A stretch of 64,000 bases of DNA, taken from the NCBI RefSeq assembly GCF_001620065.1, contig NZ_LQGV01000001.1, positions 1,178,001 to 1,242,000 on the forward strand. Direction: 5' to 3'. Below, in pieces: positions 42,883-52,046 of the stretch (the first letter of the stretch is position 1; every line of letters begins with the position of its first letter). The DNA comes from Microbacterium sp. TNHR37B. Its GTDB lineage: Bacteria; Actinomycetota; Actinomycetes; Actinomycetales; Microbacteriaceae. A program made the position numbers and the translations under genes. The notes below the pieces were generated by a model. The model had not been told where the DNA came from and ran no database searches. It was given only the letters and a program-made list of their open reading frames with translations.

Positions 42883-43562
42883 CGGGTGCCCCGGTCGTCG
42901 TCGGCAGCGCGGCCGTGGAGCCTTCCCATGGCGTCGAGGACGTCGACGGCACTGCGGATGTCCGCCGGCGCCACGGCGGTGTCGGAGCGGGTGGCGCCGA
43001 GGATGTACCACACGCCTTCGGCGACCTCGTCGGTGTGATTGACGTAGTAGTGCGGGCGCTGCGCGTCGAAACACAGCGAGTCGCCGGCCCGCAGGACGAA
43101 CGTGTCGAACTCGAGCTTGAGGGTGAGCTCCCCGCGAACGATGTAGCCGTGCTCCACGCCGACGTGACGCATGTGGGTCTCATCGATCGAGCTCGCCGCG
43201 CCCGGCTGATACGTGGCGCGAACGGCGTCCACCCCTTCGTCACCCGTGACAGCGAGGCTCCGCCAGGTGACACCGTTCTGCATGACGATCTCGGGGGCAT
43301 CCTCGAGGGGCTGCACCGGATGCGGGCGTCCGCGCACGGCGGGCGGAGCCGCTGTCGGCGGATGGTGACCGAGCACGTCGTCGACGGAGAGCCCGAGGCA
43401 GCTCACGATCGCGTAGAGGGTGCTGACCGAAGGCTGCACTTTTCCGGTCTCCACCTGCGAGAGCAGGCTCGGCGAGATCGCCGCCTGTGCCGCCGTCGCG
43501 CGGAGGCTCAGTCCCTGCGCGGTGCGCGCCGCCCGGATGCGTTCACCCAACTCCGCCGTCAT
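42879..43562 (-). CDS. XRE-cupin transcriptional regulator (first of tandem pair)
   Basis: 227 residues. HTH: LGERIRAARTAQGLSLRATAAQAAISPSLLSQVETGKVQPSVSTLY (about residues 5-50). Cupin: HVGVEHGYIVRGELTLKLE and RAGDSLCFDAQRPHYYVNH. A good ribosome site (GAAGGGAG) precedes the ATG, and a perfect 16-bp palindrome lies about 50 bp upstream. It is a paralogue of the next gene rather than a near-identical copy. The two may bind as a heterodimer or sense different intermediates. Confidence 0.88.
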   Translation of the reverse strand: MTAELGERIRAARTAQGLSLRATAAQAAISPSLLSQVETGKVQPSVSTLYAIVSCLGLSVDDVLGHHPPTAAPPAVRGRPHPVQPLEDAPEIVMQNGVTWRSLAVTGDEGVDAVRATYQPGAASSIDETHMRHVGVEHGYIVRGELTLKLEFDTFVLRAGDSLCFDAQRPHYYVNHTDEVAEGVWYILGATRSDTAVAPADIRSAVDVLDAMGRLHGRAADDDRGTR

Positions 43563-43613
43563 GGCGCTCCCTTCGCGACTCCGACCCTACCGGGTGATGT
43601 GCCGTGAGACTGA

Positions 43614-43629
43614 ACAGTCGCGCGACTGT
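43614..43629. promoter_or_regulatory. Perfect 16-bp palindrome ACAGTCGCGCGACTGT
   Basis: Centred between the M24 stop and the XRE-cupin start, in the presumed promoter region of the tandem regulators. An adjacent ACTGAA (43609-43614) recurs in the TTCAGT-N3-ACTGAA site near 55235. A plausible autoregulatory operator of one XRE-cupin protein; inference. Confidence 0.5.
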
Positions 43630-43641
43630 GTCACCGATGCG

Positions 43642-44955
43642 TCAATAGGGGTTCGCCACGAAGAGCTCCTGCGCCGGGAAGCGGGTGAGCACCTCGATGC
43701 CGTAGTCGGTCACCACGACCTCCTCCTCGATCCGCGCCGCCGACGAGCCGTCCGACGCCGGGCAGTAGGTCTCCATCGCGAAGACCATGCCCGCCCGCAG
43801 CTCCACCGGGTCTGCCAGCGAGTTGAGCCGGGAGATGATGGGCCGCTCGTGGAGGCCGAGGCCCAGTCCGTGGGCGAACTGGAGTCCGAAGGCGGCGAGC
43901 TCGTTCTCGAAACCGAAGTCCTGCGCCTTCGGGAGGACCGCCGCCACCTGGTCGCTGCCGACGCCCGGACGGATCGCGTCGAGCGCGGCGTCCATCCACT
44001 CACGGGCCTGCTTGTAGGCGTCGTGCTGGCTGGGTGTCGCCCAGCCCACCCCGAACGTGCGGTAGTAGCAGGTCCGGTAGCCGTTGTAGGAGTGGATCAC
44101 GTCGAAGAACGCCTGGTCGCCCGGGCGGATGATCCGGTCGGTGAAGTTGTGGGGATGCGGGTTGCAGCGCTCGCCCGAGATCGCGTTGATGGCCTCCACC
44201 TGGTCACTGCCGTATTCGTACAGTCGCGCGTTGGCCAGCGCCACGATCTCGTTCTCCCGCACGCCCGGGCGAAGGGCGTCGGCGATGTCCTGGTAGACAC
44301 CATCGACCATCGCTGCCGCCTGGTTCAGCAGCATGATCTCGTCTTGGTTCTTGATCACGCGGGCGTCGAGCATGCGCTGCTGTGCATCCATGACGCGGAT
44401 CCCCCGGCGCTGCAGCTCGAACAGGAACGGCGGCTCGACGATGTCGATGCCCACCGGGGCGTCCTGCAGCCCGGCCTCGGTCAGGAGCGACACGATCTCA
44501 TCGACGGCCGTCTTCATGAGGTCTGCGCCGCCTTCCGGCGCCACCGCGCCCCGGAAGCCGAGGAACCCCGCGCGGTAGTTCTCGTCCGGCACCCAGTCGG
44601 AGTAGAGCTTGTGGTGCCGGACTGCCGAGCCGAAGTCCCACAGGATCGGATCGTGATCGCGCATGAGGAGCGCGTAGCGGATCATCTTGTCGCCGAGCGC
44701 TCCGCCGATCCAGGTCTGGGTGGTGTACCGGATGTTGTAGAAGTCGAACAGCAGGAAGGCGCCGCACTCACTCGCGGCGAGCGCTTCCTTCGCCCGCCCG
44801 AGGCGGTATTCGCGCAGGCGGTCGAAGTCCACGCGGTGCTCGTAGTCCACCCCCATGATCCCCGGCGCGCCGAGGGGGCGCACCCCTGCCGGACGATCGA
44901 CCGGTCGCTCGAACCGGCGCGTGTTGTGCGCGTGTCCGTGCCCGTGCCCGCTCAT
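43642..44955 (-). CDS. M24-family (pita-bread) hydrolase, degenerate metal site
   Basis: 437 residues. Starts at MSGHGHGHAHN, coupled (ATGA) to RidA. N-domain REYRLGRAKEALAA...LLFDFYNIRYTTQTW and C-domain FDVIHSYNGYRTCYYRTF, FAHGLGLGLHERP, and ARIEEEVVV belong to the creatinase/prolidase M24 family (DddP and ectoine hydrolase are relatives). One metal Asp, the His and two Glu are kept, but the second and third Asp ligands are replaced (Ile and Cys). So it may act like non-metal creatinase/EutD-type enzymes. Last gene of the Liv-amidohydrolase operon. Substrate unknown. Confidence 0.85.
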   Translation of the reverse strand: MSGHGHGHAHNTRRFERPVDRPAGVRPLGAPGIMGVDYEHRVDFDRLREYRLGRAKEALAASECGAFLLFDFYNIRYTTQTWIGGALGDKMIRYALLMRDHDPILWDFGSAVRHHKLYSDWVPDENYRAGFLGFRGAVAPEGGADLMKTAVDEIVSLLTEAGLQDAPVGIDIVEPPFLFELQRRGIRVMDAQQRMLDARVIKNQDEIMLLNQAAAMVDGVYQDIADALRPGVRENEIVALANARLYEYGSDQVEAINAISGERCNPHPHNFTDRIIRPGDQAFFDVIHSYNGYRTCYYRTFGVGWATPSQHDAYKQAREWMDAALDAIRPGVGSDQVAAVLPKAQDFGFENELAAFGLQFAHGLGLGLHERPIISRLNSLADPVELRAGMVFAMETYCPASDGSSAARIEEEVVVTDYGIEVLTRFPAQELFVANPY

Positions 44956-45425
44956 GCGTCGTCCTGCGCGGGCGCGGCGGCGACCACGTGGAACTCGAAC
45001 CGCAGTCGCGGGTCGGTGGCGAGGCGGACCACCTGCACCGTGGTGCTGGTGGGGATGTGGCCGCCGAACCAGGCCGCCTGGTGGGCGTTGACGACGTCCT
45101 GATCGGCCTCGACGTCGGTGAAGAACCGGATCATGTTCACGACGTCCTGGCGACCGCACCCGGCCGCGGCGAGGGCGAGGTCGAGGTGGTCGAAGGCGTT
45201 CGCGACCTGCCCGGCGGCATCGGCGGGAATGGCGTCGAAGACCTCCGGCACGTGGGGGTGGTCGTGATACACGGGGGCGCCGGTCACGCCGCTGATGAAG
45301 ACGAGGCGCGACGGGTTCACGACGCGCATCGCCGGAACGAAGGGACTGACGATGGCCGGGTCGTAGCCGTCGTGGTGGATCACGTCGGCCTGCCCGACGC
45401 GTCGCGGGGCGGGGATCTGGGTCAT
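44952..45425 (-). CDS. RidA/YjgF-family protein
   Basis: 157 residues with a ~30-residue N-terminal extension over typical RidA. Core strands PSRLVFISGVTGA, QVANAFDHLDLALAAAGCGRQDVVNMIRFFTDV (with Arg of the active-site cleft) and TTVQVVRLATDPRLRFEFHVVA match RidA. RidA proteins hydrolyse reactive enamines/imines or act as amidohydrolases. Coupled to the M24 gene and 25 bp behind the amidohydrolase, so it probably handles an imine or acyl-amine intermediate of the same pathway. Confidence 0.88.
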   Translation of the reverse strand: MTQIPAPRRVGQADVIHHDGYDPAIVSPFVPAMRVVNPSRLVFISGVTGAPVYHDHPHVPEVFDAIPADAAGQVANAFDHLDLALAAAGCGRQDVVNMIRFFTDVEADQDVVNAHQAAWFGGHIPTSTTVQVVRLATDPRLRFEFHVVAAAPAQDDA

Positions 45426-45450
45426 CTCGTCTCCAGGTGCTCGGTCGCCC

Positions 45451-47088
45451 TCACAGGGCGGGGGATCGGTGGGTCACGCGACCGGCGAGGATCGTGAGGT
45501 CGCTGACGATGTGTCGGAGTTCGTCGTCGGTGCAGGAGTAGGGGTCGATCGAGGGGACGCAGAGGTCGGCGTCGTACCCGGGGAGGATCCGCCCACGGTG
45601 GCCCTGTTCTCCCGTGAACCACGCGGCGTCGCGCGTGTAGGAGGCCAGCGCGGCGTGCCGATCGAGACGGTGAGCGGCGTCGCGCTCGCCTCGACCGTCG
45701 AGGGTTCCGCCGGTCACGAGCCACCAGATCGACGCCCACGGCGAGAACCAGTTGGCACGGGTGGCGTCGGTGCCTCCACCGATGACGATGCCGAGCTCGC
45801 GCATCACGCCGATCGGGGGCGCCATGCGGGTGGCCTCGGCTCCCCACGTCTCCACGTAGTCGCCGCCCTTGAGCACGAGACGGTTCTGGACGAGGATGCC
45901 CGCCCCCAGGCGCGCGAGTCGCTCGAGGTTGCCACGGCTGGCCTCATCGGCGTGGACGATCGACCAGCCTCGCCCCGCGACGAGACCGGTCTCCTCCTCC
46001 ACGCGCTCCCACGCATCCAGGATCCGGCCGAGGGTCGCATCCAAGACGGCGTGCACGCTCATCCGCCAGCCGCGGAGAGCGCACAGGCGCACGACCGCGA
46101 CGAGTTCCTCGAAGGCGGCGTCCGGGACCGTGAACGGGTCCAGCCCCTCCATGTCGTGGCATCCGAGGTGCGGGATCTCCCCCACCCCCACCACCCGAAG
46201 GAGGTCGTCTCCGGCGTCGGGCTGGACGAGGGTCGTCAGCGCGTCGATGTCGGCGACCTCGCCGCCGCGCGTCCACGCCGAGAGGAAGAGCCGCGCACGG
46301 AGGCCGAGCTCGCCCGAGCGCCACACGGCGTAGATCGGGTCGTAATCACGAGGCGTGACCAGAAGCCCGCCACCGTCCACGACGCCGGTCAGGCCGTGAC
46401 GGGCGAACTCGGCAGCCATCTCCCGCACGCCGCGCTCGGACTCGGCGGCATCGGCGGTGAGGGCCCGGGCGATCGGGCCCGCGAAGGCCCCGACACCGTG
46501 CAGACGTCCGGTGAGGCGGCCGTCGTCGTCGCGGTCGAGATGGCCCCGCGCAGGATCCTCGGAGGCGTCGGAGAGCCCGCATGCGGCGAGCCCCGCGGAG
46601 TTGAGGACGCCGACGTCGTAGAGCTCCTGCACATACACGGGGTGTCCGGGCGCCGCCTCGTCGAGCTCGTCCCGCGTCGGGATGCGCCCCTCGGCGAACT
46701 GCGAGCGATGCCAGCCGCCGACCACCGAGATCCACTCCCCCGCGGGGCGGGAAGCCGCCGCATCACGGACGGAGCGGAGCGCCTCGTCGACCGAGGTCAT
46801 CCCTTCCCAGTGGAGCGAACGGCTCCAGGAGTTGGCCCCGCGGACGGCGTGGATGTGCGAGTCGTTGAGGCCGGGAAGGACGCGGCGGCCGTCGAGGTCG
46901 ATCACGTCGGCCGCGAGCGCCGCGTAGGGAGCGAGGTCGTCGTCCGAGCCGACGGCGACGATCCGTCCGCCGGCCATGGCGACGGCTGTCGCCTCCGCAG
47001 GACCGGTGCCCGGATCGGCGAAGGTGGTCACGTGTCCCCCGCGCAGGACGAGGTCGACCAGCGGCAGGGCGTGCGGGATGGAGCTCAT
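45451..47088 (-). CDS. Amidohydrolase family 3 (YtcJ-like)
   Basis: 545 residues. N-terminal beta-sandwich part, then PGLNDSHIHAVRG with the HxH metal pair, and long TIM-barrel middle. Further ligands lie in RGWSIVHADEASR (His) and IGGGTDATRAN (Asp). C-terminal GRILPGYDADLCV strand. Fits the Amidohydro_3 group, which hydrolyses cyclic or N-formyl amides. Follows the ABC transporter genes in the same operon, 19 bp after livF. The substrate is whatever the transporter brings in; not identifiable. Confidence 0.88.
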   Translation of the reverse strand: MSSIPHALPLVDLVLRGGHVTTFADPGTGPAEATAVAMAGGRIVAVGSDDDLAPYAALAADVIDLDGRRVLPGLNDSHIHAVRGANSWSRSLHWEGMTSVDEALRSVRDAAASRPAGEWISVVGGWHRSQFAEGRIPTRDELDEAAPGHPVYVQELYDVGVLNSAGLAACGLSDASEDPARGHLDRDDDGRLTGRLHGVGAFAGPIARALTADAAESERGVREMAAEFARHGLTGVVDGGGLLVTPRDYDPIYAVWRSGELGLRARLFLSAWTRGGEVADIDALTTLVQPDAGDDLLRVVGVGEIPHLGCHDMEGLDPFTVPDAAFEELVAVVRLCALRGWRMSVHAVLDATLGRILDAWERVEEETGLVAGRGWSIVHADEASRGNLERLARLGAGILVQNRLVLKGGDYVETWGAEATRMAPPIGVMRELGIVIGGGTDATRANWFSPWASIWWLVTGGTLDGRGERDAAHRLDRHAALASYTRDAAWFTGEQGHRGRILPGYDADLCVPSIDPYSCTDDELRHIVSDLTILAGRVTHRSPAL

Positions 47089-47107
47089 GGGACGGGTTCC
47101 GCTCAGA

Positions 47108-47824
47108 TCAGATGCTCAGGTGTCGTTCGAGGAGCACGTCGTCGGCGCGCAGCTGCTCCGACGTCCCCGACCAGGCGATCGTGCCGGAGTCGTCGATGAC
47201 GATGACGCGTTCGGCGATGTCGAGCGCCAGATCGACGTTCTGCTCCGCGATGAGGATGGACAGGCCCGAGGCGCGCAGTCCCTCGAGGCGGTCCTGAATG
47301 ACATCCAGCACGCTGGGAGCGAGGCCTTCGCTGGGTTCGTCCATGATCAGCAGCGACGGGTTGGTCATGAGGGCGCGGCCGATCGCGAGCATCTGCTGCT
47401 CGCCACCGGAGAGCGAGCGGGCCATCGACCCCGAGCGCTCGGCGAGCCGCGGGAAGAACTCGAACACGCGCTCCACGGTCCAGGCCTGCCCGTCGGGGGC
47501 GGATCGACGACGCGGCACGACCGTCAGGTTCTCGAGAGTGGTCAACGAGCCGAAGACGCGCCGTCCCTGGGGGACGAGGGCGATCCCCGCCCGCGAGATG
47601 CGGTGGACGGGCATCTTCGTCAGCTCGGCGCCGTCGTAGGTGATCGATCCGGCCGAAACGGTCGGCGGACGCAGACCACAGATGGCGCGGACGAGCGTCG
47701 TCTTGCCCATGCCGTTGCGCCCGAGGAGGGCGACGCTCTCGGCGGCACCGATGGTGAAGTCGACGCCGTGGAGCACTTGCGCCGTCGCATACCCGACGTG
47801 GAGCCCCGTCACCTGCAGAGTCAC
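47108..47824 (-). CDS. Branched-chain amino acid/amide-type ABC ATPase (LivF)
   Basis: 238 residues from a GTG overlapping the LivG stop (GTGA). Walker A GRNGMGKTT, Q-loop VPQGRRVF, signature LSGGEQQMLAIGRA, Walker B LLIMDEPSEGL, switch His region LIAEQNVDLAL (the Q of AEQN is the LivF hallmark). Pairs with LivG to energise the LivHM permease. In this operon it is coupled to the amidohydrolase, so the imported ligand is probably its substrate. Confidence 0.92.
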   Translation of the reverse strand: MTLQVTGLHVGYATAQVLHGVDFTIGAAESVALLGRNGMGKTTLVRAICGLRPPTVSAGSITYDGAELTKMPVHRISRAGIALVPQGRRVFGSLTTLENLTVVPRRRSAPDGQAWTVERVFEFFPRLAERSGSMARSLSGGEQQMLAIGRALMTNPSLLIMDEPSEGLAPSVLDVIQDRLEGLRASGLSILIAEQNVDLALDIAERVIVIDDSGTIAWSGTSEQLRADDVLLERHLSI

Positions 47825-48624
47825 TTCTTGTCCCGCCTTCCGAGGTAGATCTCCTTCACGGTGGGGTGGTCGCGCACCTCGTCGGGTGTGCCCGTGACCA
47901 CATGCCGACCGTTCTCCATGCACATCACCCGGTCGGTGAGTCCGAGGGCCAGCGACATGTCGTGCTCGATGAGCAGGACCGGGAGGGTCCGCGGCAGCGA
48001 CTCGATGAGGTCGCGCAGCGTCGTGCGCTCGGCGGCGGACAGACCCGCTGCCGGCTCGTCGAGCAACAGGATGCTCGGCTCCGTCACGAGCGCCATCGCG
48101 ATCTCCAGCTGCCGCTGCTCGCCGTGGGACAGATCCGCCACGGTGTCATCGCGGCGGCTCGTGAGATCCACCGAGTCCAGCATCTCGATCGCACGCGTGG
48201 TCACCTCATCGCGCAGGCCCTGGGTGCGCCAGAAGATCCGCGCCTGTGACGAGCCTCCCCGCGCCGCGACCCGCACGTTGTCGAGCACCGTCATGTCGCG
48301 GAAGAGGTTGGAGACCTGGAACGTGCGTCCCACTCCCAGGCGCGCGCGGCGTGCCGTGTCGAGCTTGGTGACGTCGCGCCCGAACAGGTCGATCGTGCCC
48401 ACCGTGGGCGACACGTCGCCCGCGATCATCTTGAACAGGGTCGTCTTGCCCGCGCCGTTGGGTCCGATGACCCCCATGCGCTCCCCCGGGGCGAGGGAGA
48501 GGGAGATCCCGTCCACGGCCTGGACGCCGCCGTAGCGCTTGCCCAGCTCCGTGACCGCGAGCGCGGGGGCGGAGGCCCCGGATCCATGTGGACCCGGGAC
48601 CCCCGCGATGGCCGATGTCGTCAC
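47821..48624 (-). CDS. Branched-chain amino acid/amide-type ABC ATPase (LivG)
   Basis: 267 residues from GTG coupled (GTGA) to the solute-binding-protein stop. Walker A GPNGAGKTT, R-T-F-Q-loop VGRTFQVSNLF, signature LSHGEQRQLEIAMA, Walker B ILLLDEPAAGLS, and switch IEHDM. These match LivG. The first ~22 residues are disordered. A longer frame beyond the GTG has no ribosome site. Confidence 0.92.
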   Translation of the reverse strand: MTTSAIAGVPGPHGSGASAPALAVTELGKRYGGVQAVDGISLSLAPGERMGVIGPNGAGKTTLFKMIAGDVSPTVGTIDLFGRDVTKLDTARRARLGVGRTFQVSNLFRDMTVLDNVRVAARGGSSQARIFWRTQGLRDEVTTRAIEMLDSVDLTSRRDDTVADLSHGEQRQLEIAMALVTEPSILLLDEPAAGLSAAERTTLRDLIESLPRTLPVLLIEHDMSLALGLTDRVMCMENGRHVVTGTPDEVRDHPTVKEIYLGRRDKK

Positions 48625-49919
48625 TCGAGCCCCTGGAAGCTCTGCGAGTACGTCGGCTGAGCCAGAGCCTCTTCGGGCGTGCGGCCCAGCCACTGGTCGA
48701 CGTCCTCGAAGGTCGCGATCGGCGTGTTGTAGAAGTTGCCGTCGTCGCCGGCGGTCACCTCACGGATGTACACGGGGCCGACGACGTTGTTGTAGTCGTC
48801 CCACGAGACGCGGCCGAAGATGCTGTCCTCGAACGTGTACTCCGTGATCGCGCTCACGAGGTCCTTCCCCGTGACCATGCCCTTCTCCTTGAGCACCGAG
48901 GCCACCAGGGAAGCGGTCACGTAGCCACCGGCCACGTAGGCACCGGGCACCTTGCCGTCGGAGAACTCCTTGTACGCCTCGATGAACTCGGCCACCGCCT
49001 CGCTGTCGCGGCCCTCGGCCCAGTAGCTCACCGACTTGACGCCCACGACCTGGTCACCCATCGCGCGGAGGGTGCCCTGGTCGATCGAGCAGCAGTTCAT
49101 GAGGAGCTTGGACGGGTCGAGCCCGAGGCCCAGGTAGGCGTTGAGGAAGTTCGGTCCCGGTGCGCCACCGGCGGTGGCGACGTAGACCACGTCCGCACCG
49201 GCAGCCTGGATCTGCGACACGTAGGTGGAGAAGTCGGTCGTCGTGTTCGGGAACCAGATCTGCTCCTTCACCTCGCCGCCGTTCTGGGTGAATCCCTGCA
49301 CGAAGCCCGCGCATGACTCCCATCCGAACGCGTAGTCGGCGCACAGGGTGACGGCCGTCTTGTTGCCGCCTTCCGTGGCCGCCCACTCACCGCCGGGGTA
49401 GTTGGCCTGCGATCCGCCCATCGAGCCGGTGCGGACGGTGAGGTCGTTGGCGTTGCGCTGAGTGAGGTCGTCGGAGGCGGCAACCGGGTGCAGGTTGGGG
49501 ATGCCGACGCTGGAGGTGTACTCCGCCACTGCGAGCGCCGTGTTGGCGATGAGCGGCCCGACGATGAAGTCGACCTTGTCCTGCTCCACGAGCTTGTGGG
49601 CCTTGGTCAGCGAGGTCTCGGGGTTCCCGGCGTCGTCCTCCACGATCGTCTCGATCGTGATGCCGTTCACCTCCTTGCCGTTGAGCTCCCAGTACAGGTT
49701 CCAGCCGTCGACCATCTCCTGACCGGCGACGGCGAAGTTGCCCGTCGTCGGAGAGATGTAGCCGACCTTGAGGGTGCCACCGTCGCCCCCGCCGGGCTCA
49801 CTGGCCGCCGGCTCGTTGGCTCCGGGAGGGGCACAGGCGGTGAGGGCGAGAGCGGTGACCGCGGCGATGCCGGCCGCGGCGAGAGCTGATCGACGACCGC
49901 GTGTCTTCATTGACGTCAT
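48621..49919 (-). CDS. ABC transporter solute-binding lipoprotein (Liv/urea type)
   Basis: 432 residues, GAAAGGA before the ATG; start overlaps the LivM stop (ATGA). Lipobox LALTAC with Cys29 puts it on the outer face of the membrane. Type-I periplasmic-binding fold opening with KVGYISPTTGNFAVAGQEMVDGWNLYWELNG, and the central LCADYAFGWESC. Similar to amide/urea/branched-chain binding proteins (Peripla_BP_6). It sits between the permeases and ATPases rather than at the operon front. Ligand unknown. Confidence 0.92.
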   Translation of the reverse strand: MTSMKTRGRRSALAAAGIAAVTALALTACAPPGANEPAASEPGGGDGGTLKVGYISPTTGNFAVAGQEMVDGWNLYWELNGKEVNGITIETIVEDDAGNPETSLTKAHKLVEQDKVDFIVGPLIANTALAVAEYTSSVGIPNLHPVAASDDLTQRNANDLTVRTGSMGGSQANYPGGEWAATEGGNKTAVTLCADYAFGWESCAGFVQGFTQNGGEVKEQIWFPNTTTDFSTYVSQIQAAGADVVYVATAGGAPGPNFLNAYLGLGLDPSKLLMNCCSIDQGTLRAMGDQVVGVKSVSYWAEGRDSEAVAEFIEAYKEFSDGKVPGAYVAGGYVTASLVASVLKEKGMVTGKDLVSAITEYTFEDSIFGRVSWDDYNNVVGPVYIREVTAGDDGNFYNTPIATFEDVDQWLGRTPEEALAQPTYSQSFQGLE

Positions 49920-51022
49920 TGCAGGTCCTTTCCTTGGGGTGGGTGAGGTGCCGTGTGATGTGGTGCACGGTGGGTGCCGTCGGGTGTGGAGACACCGTCG
50001 GGCGCGCCCCGATCGGGCGGGGGCGCCGAGGACGCTCGTGCACGCAGCCGGCGATAGAGCTTTCTGGTGCTGCCGGCGATGCCCGCGCGGGCGAAGAGGA
50101 TCACGAGGATGAAGATGAGGCCGAGGATCGTGGGCCAGCGATCGACGTGGCTGGACAGCACGTTCTCGACCAGCACGACGATCGCCGCGCCGATGAGGGG
50201 GCCGAGGAGGGTTCCCACCCCGCCGAGGATCACCATGACGATCAGGTGCACCGAACGGTCGACGCCCGCAGAGGACGGGCTGACGAAGTGGGTGTGCCAG
50301 ACCGCGAGCAGACCCGCGAGACCGGCGACGGTGCCCGACATCATGAACGCGCCGAGCTTGTAGGAGCGGACGCTGTAGCCCAGGCTCCGCATCCGGCTCT
50401 CGCTGTCTCGGATGCCGCGCAGGCTCGCTCCGAACGGCGAGTTGCCGATCACCCAGAGCGCGGCGGTCGCCGCCACGAACACGCCCAGGACCACGTAGTA
50501 GTAGATCCAGTACGAGTCCATCCACTCGGGACGCGCGATGCCGGAGATCCCGTTCTCTCCCCCGGTGACCGACGAGAGCCGGAAGGCGAGACCATAGATC
50601 AGCATGCCGACGGCGAGGGTGACCATGAGGAAGTAGATGCCGCTCGTCCGCATCGACAGAAGGCCGTAGACGAGCGAGACGAGGAGGGTCATCCCCAGCG
50701 CGAACAGCACCTGCATCCCCGGGTCGAAGCCCTGCCGCGAGGCCCATCCGGCCCCGTAGGCAGACGCGGCCGCGATGCCCGCGTGACCCAGCGAGACCAT
50801 TCCGCCGTTGCCGGCGAGGAAGTTGACGCTCGTGGCCAGCGTCGCCGCGATGAGGATGGTCGAGGAGAGCGAGACGAAGAAGCTCGACACCCCCAGGTAG
50901 GGCACGGCGAGGGCGGCGACGAGCAGGAGCCCGAGCAGCGCGATGTTGACGAGCTGCCCGCGGTCACGGCGGGGCGCGCCGAGAGTGCGGACCGTGCGGG
51001 TTTCGACGATGCGGTTGCTCAT
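49916..51022 (-). CDS. Liv-type ABC permease (LivM)
   Basis: 368 residues starting at MSNRIVE, coupled to livH (TGATG). Long N-terminal hydrophobic region, then the LivM hallmarks SLGHAGIAAASAYGAG, GISGIARP and the EAA-like loop RGIRDSESRMRSLGYSVRSYKLGAF. The extended C-terminus (~40 residues, Pro/His rich) is unusual and ends on the binding-protein ribosome site. About ten membrane helices. Confidence 0.9.
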   Translation of the reverse strand: MSNRIVETRTVRTLGAPRRDRGQLVNIALLGLLLVAALAVPYLGVSSFFVSLSSTILIAATLATSVNFLAGNGGMVSLGHAGIAAASAYGAGWASRQGFDPGMQVLFALGMTLLVSLVYGLLSMRTSGIYFLMVTLAVGMLIYGLAFRLSSVTGGENGISGIARPEWMDSYWIYYYVVLGVFVAATAALWVIGNSPFGASLRGIRDSESRMRSLGYSVRSYKLGAFMMSGTVAGLAGLLAVWHTHFVSPSSAGVDRSVHLIVMVILGGVGTLLGPLIGAAIVVLVENVLSSHVDRWPTILGLIFILVILFARAGIAGSTRKLYRRLRARASSAPPPDRGAPDGVSTPDGTHRAPHHTAPHPPQGKDLQ

Positions 51023-51888
51023 CAGGCAGCCTTTCCGAACAGGCCTGTCGGGCGGAAGACGAGGACGAGGGCCATCGGCAGGAAGATCGTGAAGTAGGCC
51101 AGCTCCGGGATCCACGCCTTGGCGAACGCGTCGATGAGTCCGATCAGCACGCTTCCGACGGCGGCCCCGGCGACGCTGCCGAGCCCGCCGATGATGATCA
51201 CGACGAGCGCGTAGAGCAGCACCTCGTTCTGCACGCCCGGGAGGATGCTCTGCATCCCCGCCCCGATCGTGCCGCCGATCGCGGCCAGCGCCGCTCCGAC
51301 GACGAACATGCCCGTGAACACCCAGCGGATGTTCACTCCCATCGCGGTGATGATCTCCCGGTCATCGACACCGGCCCGGACGACCGCGCCGACCCGGGTG
51401 CGGGTCTGGACGAGGGCGAGCGCGACGCCGATGACGACGGCCAGGATGATGACGAAGATCCGGTACCAGGGGTAGGCGAAGTCGCCGATCATCAGCGCGC
51501 CGGGGATGCGGACCGAGTTGGGGAGGTTCTGCGGGTCCCCGCCGAAGACGGCGAGGCAGAGGTCGGCGATCACGAACGAGACGCCGATGGTGAGAAGCAC
51601 CTCGGGCATCTCCTGTCCCCGCACGAAGCGGAGGAGAAGCACCTCGACGACGAACGCCGTGAGACCGACGGCGACCACCGCGGCCACGACCGCGACCAGC
51701 AGGTTGCCGGTGAGAGTGGCGATCACGACGCCGATGTAGCCGCCGAGCATGTAGAACGCGCCGTGCGCCATGTTCACGATCCGCATGAGACCGAACACGA
51801 GCGTGAGGCCGCTGGCCAGGAGGAAGAGCAGTGCGCCGAAGCTCAGTCCGTTGAGGACTTGCTGCGCGAGGAATACGGGTTCGAACAC
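51022..51888 (-). CDS. Liv-type ABC permease (LivH)
   Basis: 288 residues from GTG, GGAAGG 11 nt upstream. Family blocks GLSFGALLFLLASGLTLVFGLMRIVNMAHGAFYMLGGY and RAGVDDREIITAMGVN (EAA-type loop) plus IIGGLGSVAGAAVGSVLIG. Nine or so membrane helices. First gene of the eight-gene unit livH-livM-SBP-livG-livF-amidohydrolase-ridA-M24. Upstream inverted repeat and -35-like TTGACA suggest a controlled promoter. Confidence 0.92.
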   Translation of the reverse strand: MFEPVFLAQQVLNGLSFGALLFLLASGLTLVFGLMRIVNMAHGAFYMLGGYIGVVIATLTGNLLVAVVAAVVAVGLTAFVVEVLLLRFVRGQEMPEVLLTIGVSFVIADLCLAVFGGDPQNLPNSVRIPGALMIGDFAYPWYRIFVIILAVVIGVALALVQTRTRVGAVVRAGVDDREIITAMGVNIRWVFTGMFVVGAALAAIGGTIGAGMQSILPGVQNEVLLYALVVIIIGGLGSVAGAAVGSVLIGLIDAFAKAWIPELAYFTIFLPMALVLVFRPTGLFGKAA

Positions 51889-51948
51889 CGGGTGTCAGAC
51901 CTTCCACATCGTCGGGGATCCGTCTGGGATGGATTCCAGTGAAGCAAT

Positions 51949-51975
51949 CAGTGAACACTCTGTCAAGTGTCACTG
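51949..51975 (-). promoter_or_regulatory. Inverted repeat CAGTGAACACT...AGTGTCACTG upstream of livH
   Basis: CAGTGAACACT (51949-51959) and AGTGTCACTG (51966-51975) are inverted copies except for one extra A, separated by 6 bp. A TTGACA -35-like element on the minus strand (51961-51966) is inside it, and another CAGTGAA lies at 51937-51943, 12 bp away. Good candidate for binding by one of the XRE-cupin proteins; inference only. Confidence 0.5.
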
Positions 51976-52046
51976 CACATCAGTCAATTCAAAGTGCACA
52001 ACTCCGCCGCACACAGGCGCCCGCCGGAGCGGGTCCCCTTCTCCGC

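Noticed and set aside
48621-50747. 708-residue reading of the solute-binding protein
   Set aside because: Its N-terminal ~275 residues are the shadow of LivM. The lipoprotein signal and ribosome site place the start at 49919.
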